Shown piece by piece: positions 30,638-39,782 of a stretch of DNA of 44,481 nucleotides. The stretch is from JBJELF01 sp051879015. Lineage in GTDB: Bacteria > Bacillota > Clostridia > Lachnospirales > Lachnospiraceae. Every line of letters begins with the position of its first letter. Position 1 is the stretch's first letter. The notes below the pieces were generated by a model. That model did no database searches. It was not told the DNA's origin and was given only the letters and a program-made list of their open reading frames with translations. The translations under genes and the position numbers were made by a program. The stretch spans positions 1 through 44,481 of the forward strand of contig JBJELF010000105.1 in assembly GCA_051879015.1 (NCBI GenBank), read 5' to 3'.

Positions 30638-32038
30638 ATGAAAATCTTTAAGAAAAAAGAAGCAGTGCAGCAGATAATACGTAAGCCCAGTCAGGCATCG
30701 GTGGGTTATTGTTGGACAAATGGTAACCTGATTACTAGATTATCTTTTTTCATCTTTGGTCTGGGGAATATTATTAATAAACAGATTGTCAGAGGTCTGA
30801 TTTTTTTGGCAATTGAAATTGCATATATTGTATATTTCTTTGCCGCTGGTATCAGTTCTGTACAGAACTTTATCACATTAGGAACCGCAGAGCAGCAGGA
30901 AGTCTATAATGAGGCTACTGGTGTATGGGAGTATGTAGCTGGAGATAACTCCATGTTGTGTTTGTTGTACGGCGTTGTATTTTTTGTATTTACAATTGCG
31001 ATTATTTTCGCAGCGTGTATGTCCGGAAAGAGTGCTTTTTGTACACAGTTCCGCAAGGAAAAGGGAATGCCAGTGCCGAGTTTTCGTGATGATTTGAAAT
31101 CCTTGTTGGAAGAGAATCTTCATGCAATGTTCTTGGCTATGCCAATCATTGGTATTTTGTGTTTTACCATTGTACCATTGATTTTCATGATTTTAATTGC
31201 TTTTACTAGCTATGACCATTTGCATCAGCCACCGGGAGCTTTATTCGATTGGGTTGGATTAGAGAACTTTAAGAATTTGTTTGCTTCTGGAAGTAAGTTG
31301 GCTGGTACCTTCTGGCCAGTACTGGGATGGACTTTAATTTGGGCAGTTTGCGCTACTGTCAGCTGTTATCTGTTAGGATTGTTGTTGGCGCTGTTAATTA
31401 ACCGAAAAGGTACCAGGGCAAAGGGATTCTGGAGATTTATGTTCGTTCTCTCTGTTGCTGTTCCACAGTTTGTAACTTTGCTTAGTATGAGAACTATTTT
31501 CAATGCAAATGGTCCTGTCAATGTATTATTGAGAGACTTTGGATTGATTGGAGCGACCGAGTCCATTCCATTCTTTACCAATGCACTTTATGCAAAGATT
31601 ACCATCATCTGTATCAATATTTGGATTGGTGTGCCATTTACTATGTTGTCCACCACAGGTATTTTGCAGAATATTCCTGCTGACTTGTATGAGGCAGCTA
31701 AGATTGACGGTGCAAGCGCACCAAAGATTTTCTGGAAGATTACCCTGCCATACATGTTGTTTGTCATGACACCAAACTTGATTACATCATTCACTGGAAA
31801 TATCAATAACTTCAATGTTATCTACCTGCTGTCCGGCGGTGGACCTGATTCCCTGGATTATTATTATGCAGGTAAGACGGACTTGCTGGTAACATGGCTG
31901 TATCGCCTGACAATCACCCAGAAGGACTACAACTTAGGTGCAGTTATTGGTATTTTGGTGTTCATTATTCTGGCAACAATATCGTTAATCACTTACCGAC
32001 ATACCGGTTCGTATAAAGATGAGGGGGCGTTCCAATAA
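30638..32038 (+). CDS. malF: Maltodextrin ABC transporter permease MalF
   Basis: A 466-residue membrane protein. After a cytosolic start there are two extra N-terminal hydrophobic regions (about 35-80 and 100-130) before the six-helix permease core, which begins near residue 165. The ATPase-contacting EAA loop is EAAKIDGASAPKIFWKITLP (about 355-374). LLSGGGPDSLDYYYAGKTDLLVTWLYRLT is typical of MalF proteins from Firmicutes. GAGAGGGGG precedes the ATG. The stop codon overlaps the malG start by one base (TAATG), so translation is coupled. No ATPase gene is present in the locus, so a shared ATPase such as MsmX elsewhere on the chromosome must energise it. Confidence 0.93.
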   Translation: MKIFKKKEAVQQIIRKPSQASVGYCWTNGNLITRLSFFIFGLGNIINKQIVRGLIFLAIEIAYIVYFFAAGISSVQNFITLGTAEQQEVYNEATGVWEYVAGDNSMLCLLYGVVFFVFTIAIIFAACMSGKSAFCTQFRKEKGMPVPSFRDDLKSLLEENLHAMFLAMPIIGILCFTIVPLIFMILIAFTSYDHLHQPPGALFDWVGLENFKNLFASGSKLAGTFWPVLGWTLIWAVCATVSCYLLGLLLALLINRKGTRAKGFWRFMFVLSVAVPQFVTLLSMRTIFNANGPVNVLLRDFGLIGATESIPFFTNALYAKITIICINIWIGVPFTMLSTTGILQNIPADLYEAAKIDGASAPKIFWKITLPYMLFVMTPNLITSFTGNINNFNVIYLLSGGGPDSLDYYYAGKTDLLVTWLYRLTITQKDYNLGAVIGILVFIILATISLITYRHTGSYKDEGAFQ

Positions 32039-32889
32039 TGAAAACAAAAAGAATAATTACTGATACGTTGTGTCATATTTTACTTGCCATTCTCAGTGTG
32101 ATTTGGGTACTTCCAATTTTCTACGTTGTGCTTACTTCTTTCCGTGCGGAGGGTGGTTCCTATAAGAGCTATATCTGGCCAAGAGGATTTACGCTGCAGA
32201 ATTATGTGAATTTAGTGACCAGCAATAGTCAGATTGACTTTGTAAGATGGTTCTGGAATACCTTGATTATTGCGATTTTCAGTACGATTATTGCAGCATT
32301 CTTTGTACTCTGTGTATCTTATGTAATGAGCCGTCTTCGCTTTAAGATGAGAAAAACTTTTATGAACATTGCATTGATTTTGGGTATGTTCCCTGGTTTT
32401 ATGTCTATGATTGCAGTGTATTACATCTTAAAGGGATTCGGTATGTTGGAGACTGGTGTTTTAAAACAGGTTGCTCTTGTCATGGTGTATTCTGGAGGTG
32501 CAGGCTTAGGATTCTATATGGCAAAGGGTTTCTTTGACACCATTCCAAAGAGTATTGATGAGGCTGCTTATATTGATGGTGCGACCAAGTGGGATACTTT
32601 TATTCGTATTACGATTCCGCTCTCTAAGCCAATTATTACTTATACTTTGCTGACTACTTTCATGGGTCCTTGGGTAGATTACATTTTTGCAAAGGTTATC
32701 ATGGGCAATGATACCAAGTACTACACGATTGCCATTGGTCTATGGACTATGCTTGAGAAGGAATACGTAGAATACTATTATACACAATTTTATGCAGGCT
32801 GTGTATTGATTTCTATTCCTATCGCAATCTTGTTCTTGATGACTCAGAAATGCTATGTAGAAGGCGTGGCTGGTGCCGTCAAGGGATGA
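32038..32889 (+). CDS. malG: Maltodextrin ABC transporter permease MalG
   Basis: A 283-residue permease with six membrane helices. The EAA loop is DEAAYIDGATKWDTFIRITIPLSKP (about 178-202). The start (LLAILSVIWVLPIFYVVLTSFRAEGG) and C-terminus (KCYVEGVAGAVKG) are typical of MalG, whose tail reaches into the ATPase dimer. It forms the membrane channel with MalF. It begins in the last base of malF and ends before a 16-bp hairpin that closes the importer operon. Confidence 0.93.
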   Translation: MKTKRIITDTLCHILLAILSVIWVLPIFYVVLTSFRAEGGSYKSYIWPRGFTLQNYVNLVTSNSQIDFVRWFWNTLIIAIFSTIIAAFFVLCVSYVMSRLRFKMRKTFMNIALILGMFPGFMSMIAVYYILKGFGMLETGVLKQVALVMVYSGGAGLGFYMAKGFFDTIPKSIDEAAYIDGATKWDTFIRITIPLSKPIITYTLLTTFMGPWVDYIFAKVIMGNDTKYYTIAIGLWTMLEKEYVEYYYTQFYAGCVLISIPIAILFLMTQKCYVEGVAGAVKG

Positions 32890-32918
32890 TTTGCTGCTAG
32901 ATTTGTGGCTAGCTCCTT

Positions 32919-32954
32919 GACAGTCGGATTTCACTGCGGTGAAATCCGACTGTC
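32919..32954 (+). terminator. Very stable hairpin after malG
   Basis: GACAGTCGGATTTCAC (32919-32934) and GTGAAATCCGACTGTC (32939-32954) form a perfect 16-bp stem with a four-base TGCG loop. Only TTGAGTT follows, so it may stop transcription partly or act as an mRNA end barrier between the importer and the downstream enzymes. Confidence 0.65.
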
Positions 32955-33132
32955 TTGAGTTAATGGAACTTTTATCTGATTCTAACTAGTTAATAAATAT
33001 AGATTTATGTTTTATAATCAGTCCAGAGTGCTGCTGATCAAGACTAATCGAACAAGTAAAATAATGATGAATAAGAATACTTTCATAGAAGTATTGTGGA
33101 ATGACTATAATAGAGATAATGAGGAGAATAGC

Positions 33133-35082
33133 ATGAAAAACATTGATAAGATCACCTACACAAAGACGTTTGATGAACAGTTTTCCTATGATGGGAAAGA
33201 TTTGGGTGCGGTCTGTCATGCCGATGAAACCGTTTTCAAGGTTTGGAGCCCGATGGCAAAGAAAGTAGAGCTGCGATTATATGCGGATGGAGAGACAAGC
33301 TGTTATGAGGCAAAAGAGCTGAAGTCTGGTGACAGAGGAGTCTGGCAGACAAAGCTGGAAGGAGACTGGCATGGTTTTTATTATGATTATCTAGTAACCT
33401 TTGAACATGGGGAAATGCTGACAGGAGATCCTTATGCCAGAGCTTGCAATGCAACTGGAGAACGCAGTATGGTGGTAAATTTGGCGAAAACAAATCCAGT
33501 TGGCTTTGAGGAAGATAAGGCTCCGGAGAAGCAGGCGGAGCAGATTATCTATGAGCTTCATGTGAAAGATTTTTCTCATGATCCAGATTGTGGTGTGCCA
33601 GAGAAATTCCGTGGAAAGTTTAAGGCTTTTACGGTGGAGCCAGCGCAGAAGGAGTATCCCACTGGATTAGCTTATATCCAAGATTTGGGGGTAACTCATG
33701 TTCAAATTCTGCCATTTTATGATTGGGCCTACGTAAATCATGCAGGAGAAAAACTGGAGTTTAACTGGGGCTATGATCCAGTCCACTACAATATTCCAGA
33801 GAGTTCCTATGTGACAGAATTGAAGGATGGCAGCGTACGTATTCGGGAGTGTAAGGAAATGATCCAGGCACTGCATCAGCATGGATTGAGAGTGGTTATG
33901 GATGTAGTTTACAATCATACCTTTAATACGGATACTACATTTGGACGCATGGTACCCGGATATTATTACCGTACTATGGAAGATGGAAGTTATTCTAACG
34001 GTTCAGCCTGTGGTAATGACATTGCCAGCGGCAGAGCGATGGTGGATAATTTTATTGCCGATTCGGTTATGTATTGGGCAAAAGAGTATCATATAGATGG
34101 ATTTCGCTTTGATTTGATGGGACTGTTGACGGTCGAACTGATGAACCGTATACGCAAAGAGTTGGATGAGACTTTTGGCAAGGGAGAAATTCTGCTCTAT
34201 GGAGAACCTTGGAGAGCGGGTGAATCACCCATGGAGGAGGGAACTCATCCGGCATTGAAGTCCAATATTCATCTGTTGGACAATGGCGTGGGCGTATTTT
34301 GTGATGACACGAGAGATTCTATTAAAGGACATGTATTTGAAGAGAGACAGTGTGGTTTTGTCAGCGGAGAGCATGGTGTAGAAGATGAAATTCTGAAGAT
34401 GACCAATGGTTGGTGTGATGGAGATTATGGATATCAGCCCCACAGCTGCGGACAGATTCTTCAGTATGTATCTGCCCATGACAATCTGACTCTCTGGGAT
34501 AAATTGCTTATTAGTATGCATGGACGTCCAGAAGAAGGAAATAAAGAGGAATATTTGAAGCCCTATGCTGATGTGACTGCAGCCAATAAATTAGCAGCAT
34601 TCATCTATTTTACCAGCCAGGGAGTTCCTTTTATGCAAGCTGGTGAGGAATTTGGCCGTTCTAAGTTGGGTGAGGAAAATTCGTATCAGTCATCACCAGA
34701 GTTAAATCGTCTGCGCTGGAAACAGACGGTGGAGAGAGCTGATTTGGTAGAATATTATAAAGGATTGATTTCTCTGAGAAAGAAATTGCCAGGGCTGTAC
34801 GATAAGTCAGAGGAGGCAAAACAGCGTATCAAAAATCGACAGGTTTGCAGAGATGGCGTGGTTTCCTTTACGGTGGATAATCATGTAGGAGAGGAAGCAG
34901 ATACCTGGAAGGAACTATTGCTTGTATATAATGCTTCTGCCGAGGTTTATTCGGTGGTATTGCCGGAAGGCGATTGGTGTATTCTAGCAGATGGCGTAGT
35001 GGCGGATTGCTGCGTACCTGTTTCGGATTTTAGTGAGGTGCAGGCTGGTGCATACAGCGGATTGCTGTTGGGGAGGAAATAG
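33133..35082 (+). CDS. pulA: Type I pullulanase (GH13)
   Basis: This 649-residue enzyme hydrolyses alpha-1,6 branches in pullulan and limit dextrins. The N-terminal beta-sandwich (CBM48-like, about 20-115) contains FKVWSPMAKKVELRLY. The type I signature is NWGYDP (211-216). The catalytic residues are Asp317 in DGFRFDLMG, Glu348 in LLYGEPW and Asp440 in SAHDN. There is no signal peptide, so the protein is cytoplasmic and acts on imported oligosaccharides. I start at ATG 33133 behind GAGGAG (six bases). The frame is open 42 codons further upstream, but that part is AT-rich and shows no family similarity. The following gene starts three bases after its stop. Confidence 0.94.
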   Translation: MKNIDKITYTKTFDEQFSYDGKDLGAVCHADETVFKVWSPMAKKVELRLYADGETSCYEAKELKSGDRGVWQTKLEGDWHGFYYDYLVTFEHGEMLTGDPYARACNATGERSMVVNLAKTNPVGFEEDKAPEKQAEQIIYELHVKDFSHDPDCGVPEKFRGKFKAFTVEPAQKEYPTGLAYIQDLGVTHVQILPFYDWAYVNHAGEKLEFNWGYDPVHYNIPESSYVTELKDGSVRIRECKEMIQALHQHGLRVVMDVVYNHTFNTDTTFGRMVPGYYYRTMEDGSYSNGSACGNDIASGRAMVDNFIADSVMYWAKEYHIDGFRFDLMGLLTVELMNRIRKELDETFGKGEILLYGEPWRAGESPMEEGTHPALKSNIHLLDNGVGVFCDDTRDSIKGHVFEERQCGFVSGEHGVEDEILKMTNGWCDGDYGYQPHSCGQILQYVSAHDNLTLWDKLLISMHGRPEEGNKEEYLKPYADVTAANKLAAFIYFTSQGVPFMQAGEEFGRSKLGEENSYQSSPELNRLRWKQTVERADLVEYYKGLISLRKKLPGLYDKSEEAKQRIKNRQVCRDGVVSFTVDNHVGEEADTWKELLLVYNASAEVYSVVLPEGDWCILADGVVADCCVPVSDFSEVQAGAYSGLLLGRK

Positions 35083-35085
35083 AGT

Positions 35086-37023
35086 ATGAAATACTTATTT
35101 GGCAAACAAGATTGGGCAACCTTTGAGCGTGGAGAAGAAAATTGTTATTTGATGACCAATGGGTTGGGAGGATTCAGTTCCTTGACGATGACGGCATCAG
35201 CCAGCCGAAATGATCATGCTGTTTTGATGGCTTGTATTCACGCACCGAATTTTCGCTACAACATGATTCATCATTTGACAGAAATACTGCATGTGGGAGA
35301 GAAGATGCAGTTTCTCTCCAGCCAAGATTATGTAGATCACAGCCGGAGAGAAGACGGCTATCTGGCACAGTCTTTGTTTGCATTTTCCCATTATCCAGAG
35401 TGGACTTATATTGCTGAGGGAGTCAATGTGGTGCGAAAAATTGCATTGATGCCTGGAAAAAATACAGTGGGTATTTCTTATGAGATTACAAATCGCAGCA
35501 GAAAAGATGTGGTTCTTGAGGTTTCTCCTCATTTGGAATTTGTTCCAAAAGGAAGTTTATTGGAAGAAACGCAGAAATTTACATGGTCAAAGCAGCAAAT
35601 TAATTCCAATGATCAGGTGTTGTATTATAAGACTAATGGTAAGGTGGAAGAAGTAGCACTGACATTCCAGGAATTGTATTATGCCTATGACAAGCCGGAT
35701 GGTCGCAGAGAAATGGGCAGAACTGCCGTCAATCATAAAATTTCTTTCTGCGTGAAAGCAGGCGGGAAGGATGTGCTGGAAATCGTTTATGGTATGGAAG
35801 AAGCACTGCCGGCCATGGAAGAAATTTTGCAGACTGTTGTGGAAGAACGCTGCAATCTGCTTGAAAAAGCTGGTTTTAAGGATGAGAGAGCAAAAACATT
35901 GACCTTGGCAGCACATCAGTTTATCTCAGAGAAAGAATCTACTGGAGGCAAAACCATTTTAGCGGGATACCCATTTTTTGAGGATTGGGGACGGGATACG
36001 ATGATTGCGTTGGGAGGCTGCTGTTTGGCGACGAGACAATATGAGGCGGCAAAGAGTATTTTTGAGACTTTTATGGCTTATTGCGACAAGGGATTGATGC
36101 CGAATCTCTTTCCAGAGGGTAAACAGGCACCCCGCTATAATACAGTGGATGCGGCGCTGCTGTTTGTGTTGTCTGTCTATGATTATGTAAAAAAGACGGA
36201 TGATTTGGAGCTCCTCGCCAAAGCTTATCCTGTTATGGAAGATATTGTAGACTGGTACGAAAAAGGCACCGACTACAACATTCACATGGATACCGATGGA
36301 TTGATTGTGGCGGGCGAAGGCTTGGATCAAGTGACTTGGATGGATGTGCGTGTGGGAGATATCTTGCCGACTCCCCGTCATGGCAAGCCTGTGGAAATTA
36401 ATGCTTATTGGTATAATACGTTAAAGATGATGGAGGAATTTAGCCAAAAATTGAAGGTCATACCGAAAAAGAATTATGGTGTAATGGCAAGTGTGGCAAA
36501 GGAAAGTTTTCAGAAGTTATTCTGGAACGAGGAATATCATTGCTTAAAGGATGTGATTTCGGGAACTTCTGCGGATGAGCAAATTCGCTGTAATCAAATT
36601 TGGGCGGTCTCGGTGCCATTTTCATTGCTGACACAGGAGCAGGAGGAACAGGTTGTGGAAACGGTATTTGAAAAGTTGTACACACCAGTGGGACTTCGCA
36701 CGTTGGATATGGAGGATGAGCAGTTTCATGGCTTTTATGGCGGACCAATGTTGAAACGTGATTTGGCGTATCATCAGGGGACGGTCTGGACTTTCCCATT
36801 GGGTGGATATTATCTGGCTTACTTAAAAGTCCATCATCATAGTGCGGAGGCGAAGGCAGTGGTCCAGCAGCAGTTAGAGGTCTTAGAGCCTGCATTGCGA
36901 GAAGGATGCATTGGACAATTGCCGGAAATTTACGATGGAGCTAATCCTGTCGCATCTAAGGGTTGTTTTGCTCAGGCATGGAGTGTGGGTGAGCTGTTGA
37001 GAGTGTACGATAGTTTAAGATAG
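35086..37023 (+). CDS. Glycogen-debranching-type amylo-alpha-1,6-glucosidase
   Basis: A 645-residue protein of the GDE type (GH133-like). The N-terminal beta domain (about 1-250) starts YLMTNGLGGFSSLTMTASASRNDHAVLMA, and the C-terminal (alpha/alpha)6 barrel starts near 265. Barrel hallmarks are YPFFEDWGRDTMIALGG, NTVDAALLFVLSVYDYV, VEINAYWYNTLKMM and YHQGTVWTFPLGGYYLAYL. These enzymes remove alpha-1,6-linked glucose stubs or short branches from glycogen-like molecules. The start is three bases after the pullulanase stop, so the two are cotranscribed and together finish debranching of imported or stored alpha-glucan. Whether it has transferase activity cannot be told. Confidence 0.92.
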   Translation: MKYLFGKQDWATFERGEENCYLMTNGLGGFSSLTMTASASRNDHAVLMACIHAPNFRYNMIHHLTEILHVGEKMQFLSSQDYVDHSRREDGYLAQSLFAFSHYPEWTYIAEGVNVVRKIALMPGKNTVGISYEITNRSRKDVVLEVSPHLEFVPKGSLLEETQKFTWSKQQINSNDQVLYYKTNGKVEEVALTFQELYYAYDKPDGRREMGRTAVNHKISFCVKAGGKDVLEIVYGMEEALPAMEEILQTVVEERCNLLEKAGFKDERAKTLTLAAHQFISEKESTGGKTILAGYPFFEDWGRDTMIALGGCCLATRQYEAAKSIFETFMAYCDKGLMPNLFPEGKQAPRYNTVDAALLFVLSVYDYVKKTDDLELLAKAYPVMEDIVDWYEKGTDYNIHMDTDGLIVAGEGLDQVTWMDVRVGDILPTPRHGKPVEINAYWYNTLKMMEEFSQKLKVIPKKNYGVMASVAKESFQKLFWNEEYHCLKDVISGTSADEQIRCNQIWAVSVPFSLLTQEQEEQVVETVFEKLYTPVGLRTLDMEDEQFHGFYGGPMLKRDLAYHQGTVWTFPLGGYYLAYLKVHHHSAEAKAVVQQQLEVLEPALREGCIGQLPEIYDGANPVASKGCFAQAWSVGELLRVYDSLR

Positions 37024-37109
37024 GATATGTTTGCTTTGTAGGCATCATCAGACGTGAGTAGAAGGATATCATGAGGATAAAGAATAGGATAAGATAGGAT
37101 GGAAATGCA

Positions 37110-37607
37110 ATGGATACGTATGTAGAATATTTGGTTACTCGAAAAAGAAGCTGGTTGGACAACCTGACAAGATTTGTGGCTGTATTTATGACAATTTTTA
37201 GTTTTTTGCTGTTTTCACTGACAATGAATATCATTATGTTCCTAATCGGATTGGCTTTTGCCATTTTTGGATATTTTGTGTTCCGAAACACATCGCTGGA
37301 GTATGAGTATCTTTATCTGGAGAAGGAATTGTCGATTGACCGTATTACAGGGCGCTCGAAAAGAAAGCATGTGGCTACACTTCAGTTGGAGAGTGCAAAA
37401 ATCTTGGCACCTTGGGGCTCAAGACGACTGGAGAGCTATGGCAAGGAAAGCGTAAAACAGTATGATTTCACGGCAAAAAATCGAAAGACGAGTGATCATG
37501 TGTATGTAATGTATTATGGAGAGCGACAGCGTATTTTATTGGAAATGAATGAAGAAATGGTGAAAGCAATTTATGACATCATTCCGAACCGCGTGTATTT
37601 CGACTGA
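37110..37607 (+). CDS. Small two-helix membrane protein, probably DUF6106
   Basis: A 165-residue protein with two closely spaced membrane helices (about 21-41 and 44-58) after a short basic start, and a cytosolic C-terminal part (about 60-165) that resembles a small pleckstrin-like domain (LEYEYLYLEKELSIDRITGRSKRKHV). It looks like the DUF6106 family, which I recall from Lachnospiraceae but without a known function. It lies 86 bases after the debranching gene on the same strand. A role in alpha-glucan metabolism is not supported beyond position. Confidence 0.8.
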   Translation: MDTYVEYLVTRKRSWLDNLTRFVAVFMTIFSFLLFSLTMNIIMFLIGLAFAIFGYFVFRNTSLEYEYLYLEKELSIDRITGRSKRKHVATLQLESAKILAPWGSRRLESYGKESVKQYDFTAKNRKTSDHVYVMYYGERQRILLEMNEEMVKAIYDIIPNRVYFD

Positions 37608-37654
37608 TTAATAAGGATATTTTATCGGTTGTATATGCAGATGTACTGCAACCG

Positions 37655-37695
37655 TTCAAATAGGTCTGTGCATTTTATGCACAGACCTATTTGAA
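37655..37695. terminator. Hairpin between convergent genes
   Basis: TTCAAATAGGTCTGTGCAT (37655-37673) and ATGCACAGACCTATTTGAA (37677-37695) form a perfect 19-bp stem with a three-base loop. A second weaker inverted repeat, CGGTTG/CAACCG, lies just to the left (about 37626-37654). It separates the convergent membrane-protein gene and malQ and can act on both strands, but it lacks a clear T-run. Confidence 0.65.
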
Positions 37696-37735
37696 TTGTC
37701 CTGTTCTAGTCTCGCTGATGTTGTTCTGATGAAAT

Positions 37736-39352
37736 TTAGTTTTCTATGCTTAAATCTTCATCTTCTAAATCGAGAGTGTTTTCCATTTTATTTTCTTCGT
37801 CGTCCTCATCGTCCTCATCGGCAGTCTGCGGCAAACGTCCAAAGAGTCCGGTCAGCATACGCAGGTAGCCAGCCAAACCATCATTGAAATTTTCTTTGCG
37901 GACCCTAAACTGCCAGTTTCCTGAGGATAGAGATGGTGTGTTCATACGACAATCCGAGCCATACCCCAGTAAATCCTGCATAGGGTAAAGGGCGTACTTG
38001 GCAGTAGTGCTCAGAGCTGTACGAATCATATCCCAAGCAATGTTGGAGCCATCTGAGTTCATGTGAATGCGGATACGGTTCTTATATTCCTCGGAGAGAG
38101 AGTCATACCAACCACGAGTCGTATTATTGTCATGAGTACCCGTATAGCAAATACAATTGGTGGTGGTAAAACGCTGAGGCAGAATCTTATTGTCTTTTAA
38201 GTTGGAGAAGGCAAATTGAAGCACCTTCATGCCTGGCAGATTGAAATCATCACGCAGTTGCTCTACCTTAGACGTGATAATGCCCAAATCTTCGGCCCAG
38301 ATTGGCAGTTCTTCGCCCAGCTGTTGGGTCAGTGCCGTGAAGAAATCATGGTCTGGACCAGGGCGCCATTTTCCTTTGATGGCAGTTTTGCTCTTATAAG
38401 GCACTGCCCAGTAAGCTTCAAAACCACGAAAATGGTCAATTCGAATGTAATCGAACATGGTTAGCTGCTTTTTGATACGTTTCATCCACCAGTCATAACC
38501 AGTTGTTTTCTGGTAATCCCAATCATAGAGAGGATTGCCCCAGAGCTGTCCTGTCTTGCTGAAATAATCTGGTGGTACTCCAGCCACTACAGTTGGGTAG
38601 CCATCTTCATCCAGCTGGAATAATTCTGGGTGTGCCCAGACATCGGCACTATCCATCGATACAAAAATTGGAATATCGCCTACGATACTGATTTTCTTTT
38701 CATTGGCATAGGTCTTTAATGCAATCCATTGACGATGAACCAAAAATTGGATGAACTGATAATATTGGATTTCGCTCACAAATTCTCGCATTAATTCTGC
38801 CTTTTTTTCTGGGGTGGGATGTCTGAGCTCGCTGGGCCAGTCTAAAAAGCAGATGCCGTTTTGAGAATCTTTGACGGACATGAAAAGAGCATAATCGTCC
38901 AGCCAATCAGCCTGTTCCTTACAAAAACGGTCAAAGGCAGTAAACAAAAATAAGGGCAGATTGGTATTAGGATTGCTTTGTTCTTTTTTAAAGGTGTCGT
39001 AGGCTTTATGGTAGAGCGGTGTCTTAAACTTCAATACCCAGCCGTAATCGACAGAATCGGGAGAAAAGTGTGGTACATCTTTGAGGTCAGCCGGACTTAA
39101 TAAACGGTCTTTGACTAAATCATCCAGAGAGATGAAGAGTGGTTGACCAGCAAAAGCGGAAAAACTTTGGTAAGGGGAGTCACCATAACCGGTGGGACCT
39201 AAGGGAAGTACTTGCCAGAGAGTTTGACCAGCTTTTTCCAGAAAATCCACAAACTCGTAGGCGTCCCTGCCAAAATCTCCGATACCGTAGGGAGATGGAA
39301 GCGAAGATACGTGAAGCAGTATTCCAGCGTATCTTGGTTCTAGTTTGCTCAT
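37736..39352 (-). CDS. malQ: 4-alpha-glucanotransferase (MalQ, GH77)
   Basis: This 538-residue cytosolic enzyme disproportionates maltodextrins. The GH77 hallmarks are RYAGILLHVSSLPSPYGIGDFG, GYGDSPYQSFSAFAG, VAGVPPDYFSKTGQLWGNPLYDW, the catalytic Asp in RIDHFRGFEAYW, the acid/base Glu in PIWAEDLG, and the third acid in YTGTHDNNTTRGW. The last 35 residues or so form a very acidic tail (DEDDEDDEEN, then DLEDEDLSIEN) outside the family core. AAAGGAGG lies seven bases before the ATG. It is transcribed towards the importer-debranching genes from its own promoter (39442-39470), with the same CGAAACTTT motif as malE in its leader. Confidence 0.96.
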   Translation of the reverse strand: MSKLEPRYAGILLHVSSLPSPYGIGDFGRDAYEFVDFLEKAGQTLWQVLPLGPTGYGDSPYQSFSAFAGQPLFISLDDLVKDRLLSPADLKDVPHFSPDSVDYGWVLKFKTPLYHKAYDTFKKEQSNPNTNLPLFLFTAFDRFCKEQADWLDDYALFMSVKDSQNGICFLDWPSELRHPTPEKKAELMREFVSEIQYYQFIQFLVHRQWIALKTYANEKKISIVGDIPIFVSMDSADVWAHPELFQLDEDGYPTVVAGVPPDYFSKTGQLWGNPLYDWDYQKTTGYDWWMKRIKKQLTMFDYIRIDHFRGFEAYWAVPYKSKTAIKGKWRPGPDHDFFTALTQQLGEELPIWAEDLGIITSKVEQLRDDFNLPGMKVLQFAFSNLKDNKILPQRFTTTNCICYTGTHDNNTTRGWYDSLSEEYKNRIRIHMNSDGSNIAWDMIRTALSTTAKYALYPMQDLLGYGSDCRMNTPSLSSGNWQFRVRKENFNDGLAGYLRMLTGLFGRLPQTADEDDEDDEENKMENTLDLEDEDLSIEN

Positions 39353-39382
39353 AGAGATCCTCCTTTTAAAAATGTGTAACTG

Positions 39383-39396
39383 TTCAGTTGACTGAA
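39383..39396. promoter_or_regulatory. 14-base palindrome in the malQ leader
   Basis: TTCAGTTGACTGAA reads as TTCAGT-TG-ACTGAA, a perfect inverted repeat between the malQ promoter and start codon. It may be an operator or a small hairpin. Confidence 0.35.
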
Positions 39397-39407
39397 TTTT
39401 AATAAAA

Positions 39408-39470
39408 AAAGTTTCGCAAAAGTTCGTAGAGAACTAGAGTTAGTATAATCGAAAATGAAGAAAAAATCAA
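39408..39470 (-). promoter_or_regulatory. Predicted malQ promoter with candidate operator
   Basis: On the minus strand, -35 TTGATT (39470-39465), 17-base spacer, -10 TATACT (39447-39442). Downstream, CGAAACTTT (39416-39408) matches the element at the malE start, preceded by a near repeat CGAACTTTTG (39426-39417). The remaining 39471-39685 stretch is purine- and A-rich and holds no recognisable feature. Confidence 0.55.
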
Positions 39471-39685
39471 TAAAAATACCAAAAAGCAAGGGAAAAATTT
39501 TATTAATTTATAAAAAATAATTAAAAATAGAACAAAAATGAATTTAAAACGAAAAATAACGAAATAAAATAGAGGCATGGAAAGGAAGAATCGAAATCGT
39601 ATCAACATAGGAGTAAAATCAAAAATGGAAGTTTCCAGGAGTTGTGGCAGGAAGGAAATTTATGGGAGCAAGCAGTGTAAATAAG

Positions 39686-39714
39686 TTGCAAAAAATAGCT
39701 ATTTATGTTACTAT
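39686..39714 (+). promoter_or_regulatory. Predicted promoter of the formate/nitrite channel gene
   Basis: -35 TTGCAA (39686-39691), 17-base spacer, -10 TACTAT (39709-39714); about 60 bases of leader. Confidence 0.45.
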
Positions 39715-39782
39715 ATTAAAGAAAAAAGCATCATTGTGCTGACATATACAGCATAAGGCAGACAAATGAGAGGATGGTCAAT

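Noticed and set aside
36458..36895. 145-codon minus-strand frame inside the debranching gene
   Set aside because: Antisense shadow with a proline- and histidine-rich, unstructured composition.
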